Part shown: piece after piece, positions 1-9,702 of the stretch
How positions within the stretch are numbered: position 1 is the stretch's first letter
Layout: every line of letters starts with the position of its first letter
Source: Serinicoccus chungangensis
GTDB lineage: Bacteria > Actinomycetota > Actinomycetes > Actinomycetales > Dermatophilaceae
NCBI RefSeq assembly: GCF_006337125.1
Contig: NZ_CP040887.1
Location: 2,108,001 to 2,172,000, forward strand
Reading direction: 5' to 3'
Length of the DNA stretch: 64,000 nucleotides
The notes under the pieces: generated by a model
What the model saw: the letters and a program-made list of their open reading frames with translations, nothing else
Told to the model about the DNA's origin: nothing
Databases searched by the model: none
Program-made: the position numbers and the translations under genes

Positions 1-563
1 CTGGCCGCGATCCGCCGGTCCAGCGTCGGGTCCACCAGCCGCAGCAGGTCGTCGTGGAGCCACTGCCGCACCTGCTGGGGGTCGCTGGTCCCCTCGACCT
101 TCACCCGGGTGCGCAGCGAGTCGACGAGCTCCTGGGTGGCCTCCACGCCGAGGTCCGAGGCCAGCAGGGTGTCCTCGACGTCCTCCCACGCCTGCTCGTC
201 CAGCCCGCCGCGGGACAGCAGCGAGAGCAGCGCCTGGCCGATGGCGGTGTTGGACCGGGCCAGCCGGGCCCGGAGCCGCTGCAGCCGGCCGCGCGCGGAG
301 TCGGGCCGCTCGAGGGTGGGGGTCGGCGCCTCGGGCTCCTCGACGGCGACACCGCCGCCGCGGTTGTCGACCTCCCCGGGGGCGGGCCGCTCCTCGACGA
401 GCACGTCCCCCTCGGGGGCGTCTGCCTCCGGTCGTCCGTCGCCGTCCAGGGTCGCGGTGTCCCCACCACGACCGCGCACCAGCGCGACCAGCAGCGCGAG
501 ACCCCCGAGCACCACGACGGTGACGAGGGTCAGAATCTCCCAGAGCTCATTGATCGGTCCCAC
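1..563 (-). CDS. ftsY: Signal recognition particle receptor FtsY, N-terminal part (runs off window)
   Basis: FtsY is the membrane-docking GTPase that receives SRP-ribosome complexes. Only the first ~187 codons lie in the window; the GTPase (NG) domain continues past base 1. The visible protein starts at a GTG (VGPINELWEIL), has one hydrophobic segment at about residues 8-28 (LTLVTVVVLGGLALLVALV), then an acidic linker (EADAPEGDVLVEERPAPGEV), then the helical SRP54 N domain (RARLARSNTAIGQALLSLL, LDEQAWEDVEDTLLASDLGV). An N-terminal membrane anchor followed by an acidic A region is usual for actinobacterial FtsY. It is the last gene of the smc-side minus-strand block, the usual neighbourhood. 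The start is inferred; no strong Shine-Dalgarno was seen. Confidence 0.9.
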   Translation of the reverse strand, partial: MGPINELWEILTLVTVVVLGGLALLVALVRGRGGDTATLDGDGRPEADAPEGDVLVEERPAPGEVDNRGGGVAVEEPEAPTPTLERPDSARGRLQRLRARLARSNTAIGQALLSLLSRGGLDEQAWEDVEDTLLASDLGVEATQELVDSLRTRVKVEGTSDPQQVRQWLHDDLLRLVDPTLDRRIAA

Positions 564-612
564 GGGCACAGTGTCTCAGAGGCCGGGCCCGGCCCGGGAC
601 GAGAGCGTCGGC

Positions 613-1068
613 TCAGCTGGCGGCGCGGTACTGCTCGGCCCGGCCGTCCTCGGCGTCGTCCCGCTCGCGGGTCGCCTCGGACCCCGGGGCGACCGGGGTC
701 TCGGCCCGGGAGCCGGCCGCGCCCTGGTCCGCCGCGCCGGCGGGGCCGGAACCGCGACCGGCGGAGCCTGCCCCCGCCGCAGGTGCGCTCGCCGCGGGTG
801 CGCTCGTGGCCGGCGCCTCGGCGGTCTCGGCCTGCGCCGGGCGGCGCTGCTGGCGGATGGACTGGGTGCGCTCGGCCGCGGACCGGCCGAGCTGCTCCCC
901 CCGGCTGCGCACCTGCTCACCGCGTCGGCGGGCACCCGCGATGAGCTCCTCGCCCTCAGGGGTCCAGAACTGGCCGCGGCCCTCGCGACGGGCCCCGATC
1001 ATGACGTAGCCCACGACCCCCGCGCCCAGGGCGACACACAGGAGCATGGCCAGGACGAGTGCAAGCAT
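613..1068 (-). CDS. Small membrane-anchored hypothetical protein between smc block and ftsY
   Basis: 151 residues. It begins with one strongly hydrophobic segment (MLALVLAMLLCVALGAGVVG), then a basic, glutamine/arginine-rich probably helical stretch (EELIAGARRRGEQVRSRGEQ, RTQSIRQQRR), and ends in a low-complexity Ala/Gly/Pro/acidic tail. No known domain was recognised. Topology suggests a single-pass protein with a cytoplasmic tail. It sits between the TPR-like gene and ftsY on the same strand, so it may be co-transcribed with ftsY, 49 bp upstream of its start. Function unknown. The hydrophobic start and the strand consistent with neighbours support a real gene; the tail could tolerate other interpretations. 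Confidence 0.6.
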   Translation of the reverse strand: MLALVLAMLLCVALGAGVVGYVMIGARREGRGQFWTPEGEELIAGARRRGEQVRSRGEQLGRSAAERTQSIRQQRRPAQAETAEAPATSAPAASAPAAGAGSAGRGSGPAGAADQGAAGSRAETPVAPGSEATRERDDAEDGRAEQYRAAS

Positions 1069-1157
1069 GGAGCCAGTGTGCCGCGCCGGACGGCGCGGGA
1101 CCGAACACGACCACGGCGTGTCCCGCGCGTGTCGCGCCGATCGTGAGCCGACTCACA

Positions 1158-1290
1158 GCACCGGACGCGTGGAGGGGCCGCACCGGACGCGTGGAAAGGC
1201 CGCACCGGACGCGCGGAGAGACCGCACCGGACGCGTGGAGGGGCCGCACCGGACGCGTGGAAAGGCCGCACCGGACGCGCGGAGGGCCGC
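1158..1290. repeat. Six tandem 22-bp repeat units (two 66-bp higher-order units)
   Basis: Copies of GCACCGGACGCG begin at 1158, 1180, 1202, 1224, 1246 and 1268, an exact 22-bp period. The other ten bases of each unit vary in a fixed order (TGGAGGGGCC, TGGAAAGGCC, CGGAGAGACC), so units 1-3 and 4-6 form two near-identical 66-bp blocks. The array abuts the stop codon of the 1291-1797 gene. The same core with the same 22-bp spacing recurs at 15503 and, inverted, at 29696. Confidence 0.9.
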
Positions 1291-1797
1291 TCAGCCCGGG
1301 AGCTCGCGCCCGATGCGGCCCAGCGTCTGCCGGGTGGAGGCGACCAGCCCGGCGTCCCCCGCGCGCTCCCGCAGCCGCAGGGCGCGGACGGCGGCCGCGT
1401 GCGCCTCGGCATACCTGCCCTCGTCGAAGAGCAGCTTGGCGCGGTGCTGGTGGACCAGTGCCGTCCGGGGCTCGTCGTCGACCAGCACCTCCTCGGCGGC
1501 GTCCAGCAGCTCGTGCGCGTCGACGAACTCCTCGCGCCAGTGGTGCACGTGGGCCAGGCGCACCGCCGCCACAGCCCACGCAGGGGTCCCGGGCTCCCGC
1601 TCGAGCAGGCGGTCCTGGCCCGCGGCGAGCGCCGCGTCCAGCTCGCCCAGCATCCGCAGCAGGGCCACCGCGTGCGGGTCCTGCGGGGTCTCCTCGACCC
1701 ACTCGCGCGTCTCGTCCTCGTCGAGCAGCTCCTCGCGCAGGGTCTCGTTGTCGATGACGTACGCGGGGAACTCGGCCCCGCCGAAGACGACGGTCAC
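1291..1797 (-). CDS. TPR-like helical hypothetical protein, coupled to smc
   Basis: 168 residues, starting at a GTG whose last two bases plus the next A form the smc stop (GTGA, 4-bp overlap), so translation is probably coupled to smc. Starts [20 protein letters not shown]. The middle and C-terminal parts look like helix-turn-helix TPR-type repeats (AVAAVRLAHVHHWREEFVDA, LVHQHRAKLLFDEGRYAEAH). No catalytic motif was seen. Position directly after smc is a common place for small conserved actinobacterial proteins of unknown role; a link to SMC is only contextual. It ends against the 22-bp tandem repeat array. Confidence 0.75.
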   Translation of the reverse strand: MTVVFGGAEFPAYVIDNETLREELLDEDETREWVEETPQDPHAVALLRMLGELDAALAAGQDRLLEREPGTPAWAVAAVRLAHVHHWREEFVDAHELLDAAEEVLVDDEPRTALVHQHRAKLLFDEGRYAEAHAAAVRALRLRERAGDAGLVASTRQTLGRIGRELPG

Positions 1798-4700
1798 GCC
1801 GGCGCCGGCTCGGGAGCACGGGTGGGGGGCTCGACCCCGTCGGCGGCGACGTCCTTGATCCGCTGGCTGACCACGGTGGTCACGCCGTCCCCGCGCATCG
1901 AGACGCCGTAGAGCGCGTCGGCGATCTCCATCGTCCGCTTCTGGTGGGTGATGACGATGAGCTGGCTGGAGTCGCGCAGCTCCTCGAAGAGCGTGATGAG
2001 CCGCCCGAGGTTGGTGTCGTCCAGCGCCGCCTCGACCTCGTCCATGATGTAGAACGGGCTGGGGCGGGCCTTGAAGATGGCCACGAGGAGCGCGACGGCG
2101 GTGAGCGAGCGCTCCCCGCCGGACAGCAGCGAGAGCCGCTTGATCTTCTTGCCCGGTGGCCGGGCCTCCACCTCGATGCCGGTGGTGAGCATGTGGTCGG
2201 GGTCGGTGAGGGTGATGCGCCCCTCCCCGCCGGGGAAGAGCCGGGAGAAGACCCGCTCGAACTGCGCGGCCGTGTCGTGGAAGGCCTCGGTGAAGACCCG
2301 CTCCACCCGCTCGTCCACCGAGCGGACGATCTCCAGCAGGTCCTCCTTGGAGCGCCGCAGGTCCTCCACCTGCTCGGTCAGGAAGGTATGCCGCTCCTCC
2401 AGCGCCGCGAACTCCTCCAGGGCCAGGGGGTTGACCTTGCCGAGCTGGGCGAGCTGGCGCTCGGCGCGGCGCAGCCGCTTGTCCTGGACCTCGCGGACGA
2501 AGGGCTGCGGCTCGGGCTGCGCGGCGTCCGCGTCGTCGGGGGCCGGGTCGTCCGGCCCGGGGATGTGCGGCACCGGCAGGTGCGGGCCGTACTCCTCCAC
2601 CAGCGTCTCCGGCGACACCCCCAGCTCCTCGACGGCGCGCGCCTGGAGCGCCTCGATGCGCAGGCGCTGCTCCGCCCGGGCGATCTCGTCGGCGTGCACC
2701 GAGTCGGTGAGGTCCCGGAGGTCGTCGGCCAGCTCCCGCGCGCGCTGCCGGGCGGCGGCCAGGGCCTGGTCGCGCTCGGCCTGCTCGGCGCGACCCTGCT
2801 CGCGCTCGCGGGTCGCGGCCGCGAGCACCTCCTCGCTGCGCTCCAGCAGGTATGCCGCACCCACCCCGACCGCCTGCGCCGTCGCCCTCTCCCGGGCGCG
2901 GCGCTCGCGGCGCTCGGCGCGGCGGCGCCGCGCGGCCAGCTCGCCGGCCGCCGCGGACTCGAGGCTGTCGGCGCGACCGGCGAGCGCGGTGGCGCGCTCC
3001 TCCTGGGTGCGCAGCGCCAGCCGGGCCTCGGTCTCGGCGCTGCGCGCCCGCGCGGCCGCCTCGGCCAGGTGCTCGCGCTGCGTGGTGTCCGGGTCGTCGG
3101 TGCCCTCCTGGGTGGCGAGCTCCTCGGCGTCCGCCAGCCGCTGCTCGAGCTCGGCGAGCTCCTGTCGGGTGGTCTCGAGGGAGGCCTCGGCGGTCCCGAT
3201 CGCGGTGGTGGCCCGCTCGTGCTCGGCCCGCGCGGTGCGCATGGTCTGCCCGAGCTGGGAGAGCTGCTCGGCGACGGCCGTCATCCGGGCGTCGGAGTCG
3301 TGCAGCGCGTCCAGCGCCTCGTCCACGTCCCGCCGGGCCGACTCCAGGTCCTCGCGGGCCGAGCCCAGCGCGAAGGTCGCCCGCTCCGCGCGCGCCACCG
3401 CTTCGGCCACCCCGGACCGGGCCTCCTCGAGCGCCGAGGTGAGCTCCAGCAGGCTGGGCGCCGCGGAGGAGCCGCCCCGGAGCCAGCCGGGACCGTAGAC
3501 GTCGCCGTCCGCGGTGACCACCGTGATCCCGGGCAGGGCCCGCACGAGCAGGGCGGCGTCGTCCGCGTCCTGCACCAGGGCGATCCGCGCGAGCAGCCCG
3601 GTGACGGCCCGCAGCAGGGCCTCGTCGCCGCCCCTGGCGCTGACGGTGTCGGCGGCCCACACGGCATACCCCGGCAGGTCGGGCCACCCCGAGCGGTCGT
3701 CGCCGTCCGCCGCGACGAGCTCGGGCACGAGCAGGCCGGCCTGCCCCTGGTCCTCCTCGCGCAGCCACCGCAGCGCCTGGCGGGCCGGCTCGAGACCGTC
3801 GACCACCAGGGCCTCCCCGGCCCACCCCAGGGCGGCCGCCACGGCGCCCTCGCGGCCGGCCTCCACCTGGAGCTGCTCGGTCACGGTGCCCCGCACCCCC
3901 GGCACGTCGTCCGTCGCCAGGAGCGCGCTGGCCCCGTCGGTGCGCCGCAGGCTCATCGACAGGGCCTCGACCCGGGCCTGGGAGCGGGCCTGCTCGGCCT
4001 GGGCCTCCCGGACCTCCTCGGTGAGCTGCTCGACCTCCGCCTCGGCCGCGCCCCGGCGCTCCTCGGCCTGCTCGTAGCGCTCGTCCAGCCCCTCCTCGCC
4101 CTGCTCGACGTCGAGGACCGTGCCCTCCAGGGCGGCGAAGTCCCGCTCGGCCTTCTCGGCCCGCTCGACGACCGCCACCGCCACCTGCTGCAGCCGGGTG
4201 ATCTCCCCCTCGCCCGCCTCGACGCGCGAGCGCCGGGCCGCGACCTGCCCGGCGAGCCGGGCCAGACCCTCGCGCCGGTCGGCCGCCGCACGGGCCAGCC
4301 GCTGCAGCCGCGCCTGCTCCTGGGCGTGCGCCTCCTCGGCGGCGGCGCGGGCGGTCTCGGCGTCGGCGAGCGCCTGCGCGAGCTCGGCGACCCTCGCCTG
4401 CAGGTCGGCCTCCTCCTGCCGCACCCGGGCGGCCTGGGCGCGCAGCTCCTCGGGGTCGCGCCCCCGCCCGAGCGCCCGCTCTCCTCGGCGGCCAGGTCCT
4501 CCTCCTCCGCCCCCAGGAGCCGGACCCGCTCGGCCGCGAGGTCGCCCAGGGCACGCACCCGCTCCAGCAGGGAGGACAGGGCGTACCACCGGTCCTGGAC
4601 CTCGGTCAGCGCGGGCGCGGCGGCCGCCCGCTCCTGCTCGAGCCCGGCGACCTGCGCGTCGGCGGCGCGCGCCGCCTCCTGCACCGCGGTGCGCCGCTCG

Positions 4701-5455
4701 ACCAGCGCCCGCTCGTCGGCCATCTCCTGCTCGAGCGCGCTGGTCAGCTGCACGAGGTCGTCGGCGAGGATCCGCAGCCGGGCGTCCCGGACCTCGGCCT
4801 GGATGGTCGCCGCCCGCCGCGCGGTCTCGGCCTGCCGGCCCAGCGGCCCCAGCTGGCGCCGGATCTCCGAGGTGAGGTCGGCGAGCCGGGTGAGGTTGCC
4901 CTCCATCGTCTCCAGCTTGCGCAGCGCGCGCTCCTTGCGCTTGCGGTGCTTGAGCACCCCGGCGGCCTCCTCGATGAAGCCGCGCCGCTCCTCGGGGGTC
5001 GCCCGCAGGACCTGGTCGAGCTGGCCCTGCCCGACGATGACGTGCATCTCCCGGCCGATGCCCGAGTCGGAGAGCAGCTCCTGCACGTCCAGGAGCCGGC
5101 AGCCGGTGCCGTTGATGGCGTACTCGGAGCCGCCGGTGCGGAACATCGTCCGGGTGATGGTCACCTCGGTGTAGTCGATGGGCAGCGCCCCGTCGGTGTT
5201 GTCGATGGTGAGCGACACCTCGGCCCGACCCAGGGGCTGGCGCCCCGAGGTCCCGGCGAAGATGACGTCCTCCATCTTGCCGCCGCGCAGGCTCTTGGCT
5301 CCCTGCTCGCCCATGACCCAGGCGAGGGCGTCGACGACGTTGGACTTGCCCGACCCGTTGGGGCCGACGATGCACGTGATGCCCGGCTCCAGCCTCATCG
5401 TCGTCGCCGAGGCGAACGACTTGAAGCCCTTGAGGGTGAGGCTCTTGACGTACAT
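1794..5455 (-). CDS. smc: Chromosome segregation ATPase SMC (one-base frameshift in sequence)
   Basis: SMC compacts and helps segregate the chromosome as an ATP-driven dimer with ScpA/ScpB. Start ATG at 5455 gives [15 protein letters not shown] with Walker [10 protein letters not shown] at residues ~31-39. Long coiled coils rich in Ala/Glu/Arg flank a hinge region around the middle ([19 protein letters not shown]). The C-terminus carries the ABC signature [15 protein letters not shown] and Walker [16 protein letters not shown]. Length (~1220 codons) is normal. The reading frame breaks at about 4470-4500: upstream reads ...[13 protein letters not shown], downstream continues ...[16 protein letters not shown] in another frame. 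Total length is 2 modulo 3, so one base is missing. Because SMC is highly conserved and both halves are otherwise intact, a sequencing error is most likely. Overlaps the next gene by 4 bp. Confidence 0.93.
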
Positions 5456-5563
5456 GGACCTGCTCTTCGCTCTCGGCTCCCGGGACGGCTCGTCCGCCAA
5501 CATACCTGCCGGGTATGCCGCCGCCGCGCCGCCGCGCGGCCGTCCGCCCGGCCCGCGGGCGGG

Positions 5564-5845
5564 TCAGCGCTCGACGAACCCCGTCGTCCCCTCGCGCGCC
5601 GCGTGGCGCTGCACCACCACCCCGTCGACCCGGCCCGGACGGCTGCGGGTCGAGGGGTCCTCGCGCAGCAGCTCGACGAGGGTGTCGACCGCCGCCCGCT
5701 CGCCCTGGGCGTTGACCTCCACCCGGCCGTCCGGGAGGTTCAGGGCGTGGCCGACGAGCCCCAGCTCGAGCGCCCGGGAGCGGGTCCACCACCGGAAGCC
5801 GACACCCTGGACCCGACCGCGGACGAAGATCAGCGCGCGCTCCAT
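5564..5845 (-). CDS. acyP: Acylphosphatase
   Basis: 93 residues from ATG at 5845. Acylphosphatases hydrolyse carboxyl-phosphate bonds in small molecules such as carbamoyl phosphate. The family signature is clear near the N-terminus (ALIFVRGRVQGVGFRWWTRS), including the catalytic arginine in GRVQGVGFR. The second motif region follows (GHALNLPDGRVEVNAQGE), with the conserved asparagine. Length matches the ~90-residue family. It lies 108 bp upstream of smc on the same strand, a standard arrangement in actinobacteria. A longer in-frame ORF exists upstream but lacks family similarity. It is divergent to the oxidoreductase at 5869, with only 23 bp between starts. Confidence 0.93.
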   Translation of the reverse strand: MERALIFVRGRVQGVGFRWWTRSRALELGLVGHALNLPDGRVEVNAQGERAAVDTLVELLREDPSTRSRPGRVDGVVVQRHAAREGTTGFVER

Positions 5846-5868
5846 ACCTCCGAGACTACGGTGGGGGC

Positions 5869-6903
5869 ATGGAGCAGCCACCCGCCACCAGCCCCGCCTA
5901 CGAGCCCCTCGCGGACCGTCCGGTCCGGTGGGGCCTGCTCGCGGCAGGAGGGATCGCCCGGACGCTGGCCGGGGCGATCGCCGCGGTGGACGGCGGTGAG
6001 GTGGTCGCGGTCGCCGCGCGCGACGGGGGGCGGGCCCAGGCCTTCGCGCAGGAGTTCGGCATCGAGCGCTCCTACGGCGGCTACGACGAGCTCCTGCAGG
6101 ACCCGGGGGTGGACGTCGTCTACATCTCCTCCACCCACCCCTTCCACCACGAGCAGGCCCTGGCCTGCATCGCCGCGGGCAAGCACGTGCTCGTCGAGAA
6201 GCCGACCACGCTCACCGTCGCCGACACCGAGGAGGTCTTCGAGGCCGCGCGGGGGGCGGGGGTGCTGGCGGTGGAGGCCATGTGGACCCGCTTCCAGCCG
6301 ATCGTGCTCGACGTGCGGGACCGGGTGCGCTCGGGGGCGGTCGGTGACGTCCGCAGCTTCCACGCCGCGTTCCCCGTGCCGTTCGACTACGACGAGACCC
6401 ACCGCCTCTTCGACCTCGCCAACGGCGGGGGCGCCCTCATGGACCTGGGCATCTACCCCGTGACCCTGGCGCACCTGCTCGTCGGGCACCCGACCCACCT
6501 GCACGTCCTGGGCTCGAAGGTCCCCACGGGCGCCGACGCCCTGGTGGCCCTGCAGTGGATGACGGCCGAGGGCGCCGTCGCCCAGGTCATGACGGACTCC
6601 CGGTCGCACGGCACCACCGAGACGATCCTGCGGGGCACGGAGGGGTCGATCACCCTGCACGGCCCCGTCAACGACCCCACCTCCTTCACGCTGCGCCGGG
6701 GCGAGGACGAGGAGACCGTCGGTGGTGACCGCCGGGGCTACGAGCACCAGGTCGAGGAGGTGCACCGCTGCCTGCGGGAGGGGCTGCTGGAGTCGCCGCT
6801 GGCCCCCCACGCCGACACGGTGGCGATCATGACGATCCTGGAGAGCGCCCGTCGCGAGCTGGGGGTGCGCTACCCCCAGGAAGGCGACCCGCTGCACACC
6901 TGA
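5869..6903 (+). CDS. Gfo/Idh/MocA-family NAD(P)-dependent oxidoreductase
   Basis: 344 residues. The N-terminal Rossmann fold begins VRWGLLAAGGIARTLAGAI, with a glycine-rich dinucleotide-binding loop slightly atypical (AAGGIA). The conserved EKP motif follows (GKHVLVEKPTTLT), whose lysine is catalytic in the family. The C-terminal part contains the usual substrate-side HD/G segment (GGALMDLGIYPVTLAHLL), matching trans-1,2-dihydrobenzene-1,2-diol dehydrogenase-like members. Substrate cannot be told from sequence; sugars, inositols and related polyols are usual. It is alone on the plus strand, divergent from acyP, and followed 17 bp later by a small membrane protein that may be co-transcribed. 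Confidence 0.88.
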   Translation: MEQPPATSPAYEPLADRPVRWGLLAAGGIARTLAGAIAAVDGGEVVAVAARDGGRAQAFAQEFGIERSYGGYDELLQDPGVDVVYISSTHPFHHEQALACIAAGKHVLVEKPTTLTVADTEEVFEAARGAGVLAVEAMWTRFQPIVLDVRDRVRSGAVGDVRSFHAAFPVPFDYDETHRLFDLANGGGALMDLGIYPVTLAHLLVGHPTHLHVLGSKVPTGADALVALQWMTAEGAVAQVMTDSRSHGTTETILRGTEGSITLHGPVNDPTSFTLRRGEDEETVGGDRRGYEHQVEEVHRCLREGLLESPLAPHADTVAIMTILESARRELGVRYPQEGDPLHT

Positions 6904-6920
6904 GGCAGGATGGCACCGCG

Positions 6921-7208
6921 ATGACCCAGCTGCTCCTCTTCCTCCTCGTCGGGTGCGTGATCCTGGCCGTGCTCGGCCAGACCGCGACGCCCCGGCACGA
7001 GCGGCTGCCCCTGCGCCGCTGGACGCCGGTGCACGCGGCCGACCTCGTCGTGCGCGGCCTGCGGGTCTTCGCCGACGCCGGCAAGGAGCGGACCCGACGG
7101 CAGAACCTCGCCCGCGAGGAGGTCGAGGGCCGGCGGCCCGGGGAGGGAACCGAGGGCCCGCCGCCTCCCCCGCCGCCGGACCCGGAGGACCCGCCTCCGG
7201 ACCGGTGA
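6921..7208 (+). CDS. Small membrane-anchored hypothetical protein
   Basis: 95 residues: one N-terminal transmembrane segment (TQLLLFLLVGCVILAVLG), a basic helical stretch (KERTRRQNLAREEVEGRR) and a proline-rich acidic C-terminus (PPPPPPPDPEDPPPDR). No known domain. It follows the oxidoreductase by 17 bp and ends 4 bp before the convergent mutM stop. Short, but with a coherent membrane-protein composition at the N-terminus, so probably real. Confidence 0.55.
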   Translation: MTQLLLFLLVGCVILAVLGQTATPRHERLPLRRWTPVHAADLVVRGLRVFADAGKERTRRQNLAREEVEGRRPGEGTEGPPPPPPPDPEDPPPDR

Positions 7209-7212
7209 GGTC

Positions 7213-8130
7213 TCAGACGCGGACCCGGGGGACGGTCTGGCACCGCGGGCAGAAGTGCGAGCTGCGGTTCATGAACTCCTCGCGCCGGATGGCGGTGCCG
7301 CAGCGCGCGCACGGCCGGCCGGTCTGGCCGTAGGCGTCCAGCGAGCGGTCGAAGTAGCCGCTGGCGCCGTTGACGTTGACGTAGAGCGCGTCGAAGCTGG
7401 TGCCGCCCTGGGCCAGCGCCTCGCGCATGACCTCCGCGGCGTGGTCGAGCAGGCGGCCGAGGGCCGGCCGGGTGAGCGCCGAGGCGGGGCGCCGGCCGTG
7501 CACCCCGGCCCGCCAGAGCGCCTCGTCGGCGTAGATGTTGCCGATCCCGCTGACGACGCCCTGGTCCAGCAGCAGCCTCTTCACCGCGACGTTCTTGGAC
7601 TTCATCGTGCGGATGACCGTCGGTCGGTCGAAGGCCTCCTCGAGCGGGTCGGGGGCGATGTGGGCGACCGGCTGCGGTATGCCGTGCCCGTGCCCGTCGC
7701 CGGTCCCGGGGTGCCCGGCCGGGCGACGGTGGGCGTCGGGCAGCAGGGGGGTCAGGGCCAGGCCGCCGAAGGTGCGCTGGTCGACGAAGCGCAGCTGGGG
7801 GCCGTCGTCGTCGAAGTCGAGGGTGGCGTGCAGGTGCCGCTCCCGCGGCGCGTCGGCGGGCTCGACGAGCAGCTGCCCGCTCATGCCGAGGTGCATCACC
7901 AGGGCGTGCGGGTCGTCGTCGGGGGGGTCCAGGACCAGCCAGAGGTACTTGCCCCGACGGTCGGCCACGAGGACCTGGGCCTGCCGCACCCGCGCCGCGA
8001 GGTCCTCCGGCCCGCCCTCGTGCCGCCGGGCGACCCGCTGGCCGAGGAGGTGGGCGGTGGTGATCCGGCGGCCGACGACGTGCTCGGCGAGCCCTCGACG
8101 GACCACCTCGACCTCGGGCAGCTCGGGCAC
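7213..8130 (-). CDS. mutM: Formamidopyrimidine-DNA glycosylase (Fpg/MutM)
   Basis: 305 residues from GTG at 8130. MutM excises 8-oxoguanine and formamidopyrimidines and nicks the resulting abasic site. After start removal the protein begins [13 protein letters not shown], so the catalytic N-terminal proline and the following glutamate are present. The conserved lysine sits in [11 protein letters not shown]. The helix-two-turn-helix region ([15 protein letters not shown]) and a C-terminal zinc finger ([20 protein letters not shown]) are intact. A His/Gly/Pro-rich insertion ([20 protein letters not shown]) after about residue 130 makes it slightly longer than usual. It follows rnc by 7 bp in the rnc-mutM-smc block, so it is likely in the same operon. 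Confidence 0.96.
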   Translation of the reverse strand: MPELPEVEVVRRGLAEHVVGRRITTAHLLGQRVARRHEGGPEDLAARVRQAQVLVADRRGKYLWLVLDPPDDDPHALVMHLGMSGQLLVEPADAPRERHLHATLDFDDDGPQLRFVDQRTFGGLALTPLLPDAHRRPAGHPGTGDGHGHGIPQPVAHIAPDPLEEAFDRPTVIRTMKSKNVAVKRLLLDQGVVSGIGNIYADEALWRAGVHGRRPASALTRPALGRLLDHAAEVMREALAQGGTSFDALYVNVNGASGYFDRSLDAYGQTGRPCARCGTAIRREEFMNRSSHFCPRCQTVPRVRV

Positions 8131-8137
8131 GGGGTCC

Positions 8138-8890
8138 TCAGTCCGTCCGGAGGTCGAGGGCCGGGTCCACGCTGGGCCCCGTGGCGACCACCTCGGCGGC
8201 CCGGTCGGTGAGCAGCCGCCACCCCCGCTCGGCGGCCTGCTGCTCGGCGAGCTTCTTGGACCGGCCGACCCCGGTGCCGACGACCTCGCCGCCGACGACC
8301 GCGCGGGCTGTGAAGGTCTTGTCGTGGTCCGGCCCCTCGGCGTCCAGGACGTACTCCGGCGGCCCGAGCTCGGCGGCCGAGGCGACCTCCTGCAGGCTGG
8401 TCTTCCAGTCCAGTCCCGCGCCCAGCTCGGCGCTGCGCGCCATGACCGGGTCGAGCACGTGGTGGATGAAGGTGTCCGCCCGGGCCAGCCCGAGGGAGAC
8501 GTAGAGGCAGCCGATGACGGCCTCGGTCGTGTCCGCGAGGATGGAGTCCTTGTCCCGGCCCCCGGTGCCCTCCTCCCCCTTGCCGAGCAGCACGAACTGG
8601 CCGAGGTCGATGGTCCGCGCGACCTCGGCGAGGGCGCGCGAGTTGACGACCGCGGCGCGCAGCTTGGCGAGCTGGCCCTCGGACAGGTCCGGGTGCGTGC
8701 GGTAGAGCGTGTCGGTGACCACGACCCCCAGCACGGAGTCACCGAGGAACTCCAGCCGCTCGTTGTGCGGCTGCCCGTCGTGCTCGTAGGAGAACGACCG
8801 GTGCGTCAGGGCACGCAGCAGCAGCGCCTCGTCGCACCGCTCACCGACGACCTCGGCGAGGTAGTCGTTGAGCTCGGCGACGGGGCGCAT
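8138..8890 (-). CDS. rnc: Ribonuclease III
   Basis: 250 residues. RNase III cleaves double-stranded RNA, processing rRNA precursors and structured mRNAs. The N-terminal nuclease domain has the signature [18 protein letters not shown], with the acidic Mg-binding residues, and the later acidic site [19 protein letters not shown]. The C-terminal double-stranded RNA-binding domain spans roughly residues 170-240 ([37 protein letters not shown]). Length is normal. It lies between rpmF (13 bp upstream) and mutM (7 bp downstream) on one strand, the classic actinobacterial rpmF-rnc-mutM order. Confidence 0.97.
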   Translation of the reverse strand: MRPVAELNDYLAEVVGERCDEALLLRALTHRSFSYEHDGQPHNERLEFLGDSVLGVVVTDTLYRTHPDLSEGQLAKLRAAVVNSRALAEVARTIDLGQFVLLGKGEEGTGGRDKDSILADTTEAVIGCLYVSLGLARADTFIHHVLDPVMARSAELGAGLDWKTSLQEVASAAELGPPEYVLDAEGPDHDKTFTARAVVGGEVVGTGVGRSKKLAEQQAAERGWRLLTDRAAEVVATGPSVDPALDLRTD

Positions 8891-8903
8891 ACCGCGGTCC
8901 GGG

Positions 8904-9098
8904 TCAGCCCTGGTGCTCGGTGCGCTCGGCGGCGGCGTAGTGCCGTCCGCCGTAGGAGCCGCAGGACGGGCACGCCTGGTGCGGGGTCGCCACGGCCTGG
9001 CACTGCGGGCAGGTGGTCAGCGCGATCGGGGCGGCCTTCCACTGCGAGCGGCGGTGCCGGGTGTTGGAACGGGACATCTTCCGCTTGGGAACGGCCAC
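8904..9098 (-). CDS. rpmF: Ribosomal protein bL32, zinc-binding form
   Basis: 64 residues with a GTG start. bL32 is a small protein of the large ribosomal subunit. The N-terminus [19 protein letters not shown] is diagnostic. Two CxxC pairs (CPQCQ and CPSCG) mark the zinc-ribbon, zinc-dependent version. It starts one base after the stop of the DUF177 gene, so the two are almost certainly co-translated, and rnc follows 13 bp later. Confidence 0.97.
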   Translation of the reverse strand: MAVPKRKMSRSNTRHRRSQWKAAPIALTTCPQCQAVATPHQACPSCGSYGGRHYAAAERTEHQG

Positions 9099-9099
9099 G

Positions 9100-9702
9100 T
9101 CAGGTCCTCTTCTCGTCGTCGTCGGCCGGGCTGGCCATCGCGGCCAGCGCCGACCACCGGGGGTCGATCACGTCGTGCTCGTGCTCCGGGTCGTCGGCCA
9201 GGCGTGCCCCGCACTCGGAGCACAGTCCCGGACAGTCGTCCCGGCACACCGGTTGGAAGGGCAGGGAGGTCACCACGGCGTCCCGGACGACCTCTTCGAG
9301 GTCCATCAGGTCGCCGTCGAGAGTCCGCTGCTCGTCCTCGTCGGTGCTCGCGTCCTTCTCGCTCCCGGGTCGACCCGCCACCTGCTGGTGGTGCGCCGCC
9401 CGGTCCGGGTAGGCGTACAGCTCCTGGAAGGGGACGTCGAGGTGCTCGACGATCTCGTCCAGGCAGCGCACGCACTCCCCGACCGCTCTGGCCTGGGCCG
9501 ACCCCGTCGCCAGGATGCCCTCGACCACCGACTCCAACCGCAGATCCACCTGGACCGGCGTGCCGGCGGGGATCGCGATGACGTCGGTGCCCAGGGGCTC
9601 CGTCGTGGTCACCGCACGCGTGACCTCCCGCATCGTGCCGGGCCGGCGGACCAGCTCCCGGGTGTCGAACACCCAGTCGCGTTCCGTCTGCTGGGCAGCC
9701 AT
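9100..9702 (-). CDS. YceD family (DUF177) protein
   Basis: 200 residues from ATG at 9702. An in-frame GTG five codons earlier is less likely because the bases GAGGGA just inside it form a well-placed Shine-Dalgarno for the ATG. YceD proteins are encoded immediately before rpmF in most bacteria and have been linked to 23S rRNA/large-subunit accumulation. Here the stop is one base from the rpmF start. Four cysteines late in the protein (CRDDCPGLCSECG) match the CxxxC...CxxC pattern of the family, and another pair lies mid-protein (VGECVRCLDE). The C-terminal DPRWSALA signature is also present. Confidence 0.92.
   Translation of the reverse strand: MAAQQTERDWVFDTRELVRRPGTMREVTRAVTTTEPLGTDVIAIPAGTPVQVDLRLESVVEGILATGSAQARAVGECVRCLDEIVEHLDVPFQELYAYPDRAAHHQQVAGRPGSEKDASTDEDEQRTLDGDLMDLEEVVRDAVVTSLPFQPVCRDDCPGLCSECGARLADDPEHEHDVIDPRWSALAAMASPADDDEKRT

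Noticed and set aside
1158..1290. CRISPR array
   Set aside because: The units are contiguous 22-mers with only patterned variation; there are no unique spacers and no cas genes.
1944..5174. 1076-codon open frame on the plus strand antisense to smc
   Set aside because: High-GC third-position effect creates long antisense frames; its translation is Gly/Leu/Arg low-complexity with no domain, while the minus strand encodes clear SMC.
5455..5503. Upstream ATG at 5503 as smc start
   Set aside because: SMC proteins begin directly with the [10 protein letters not shown] strand, which matches the ATG at 5455.
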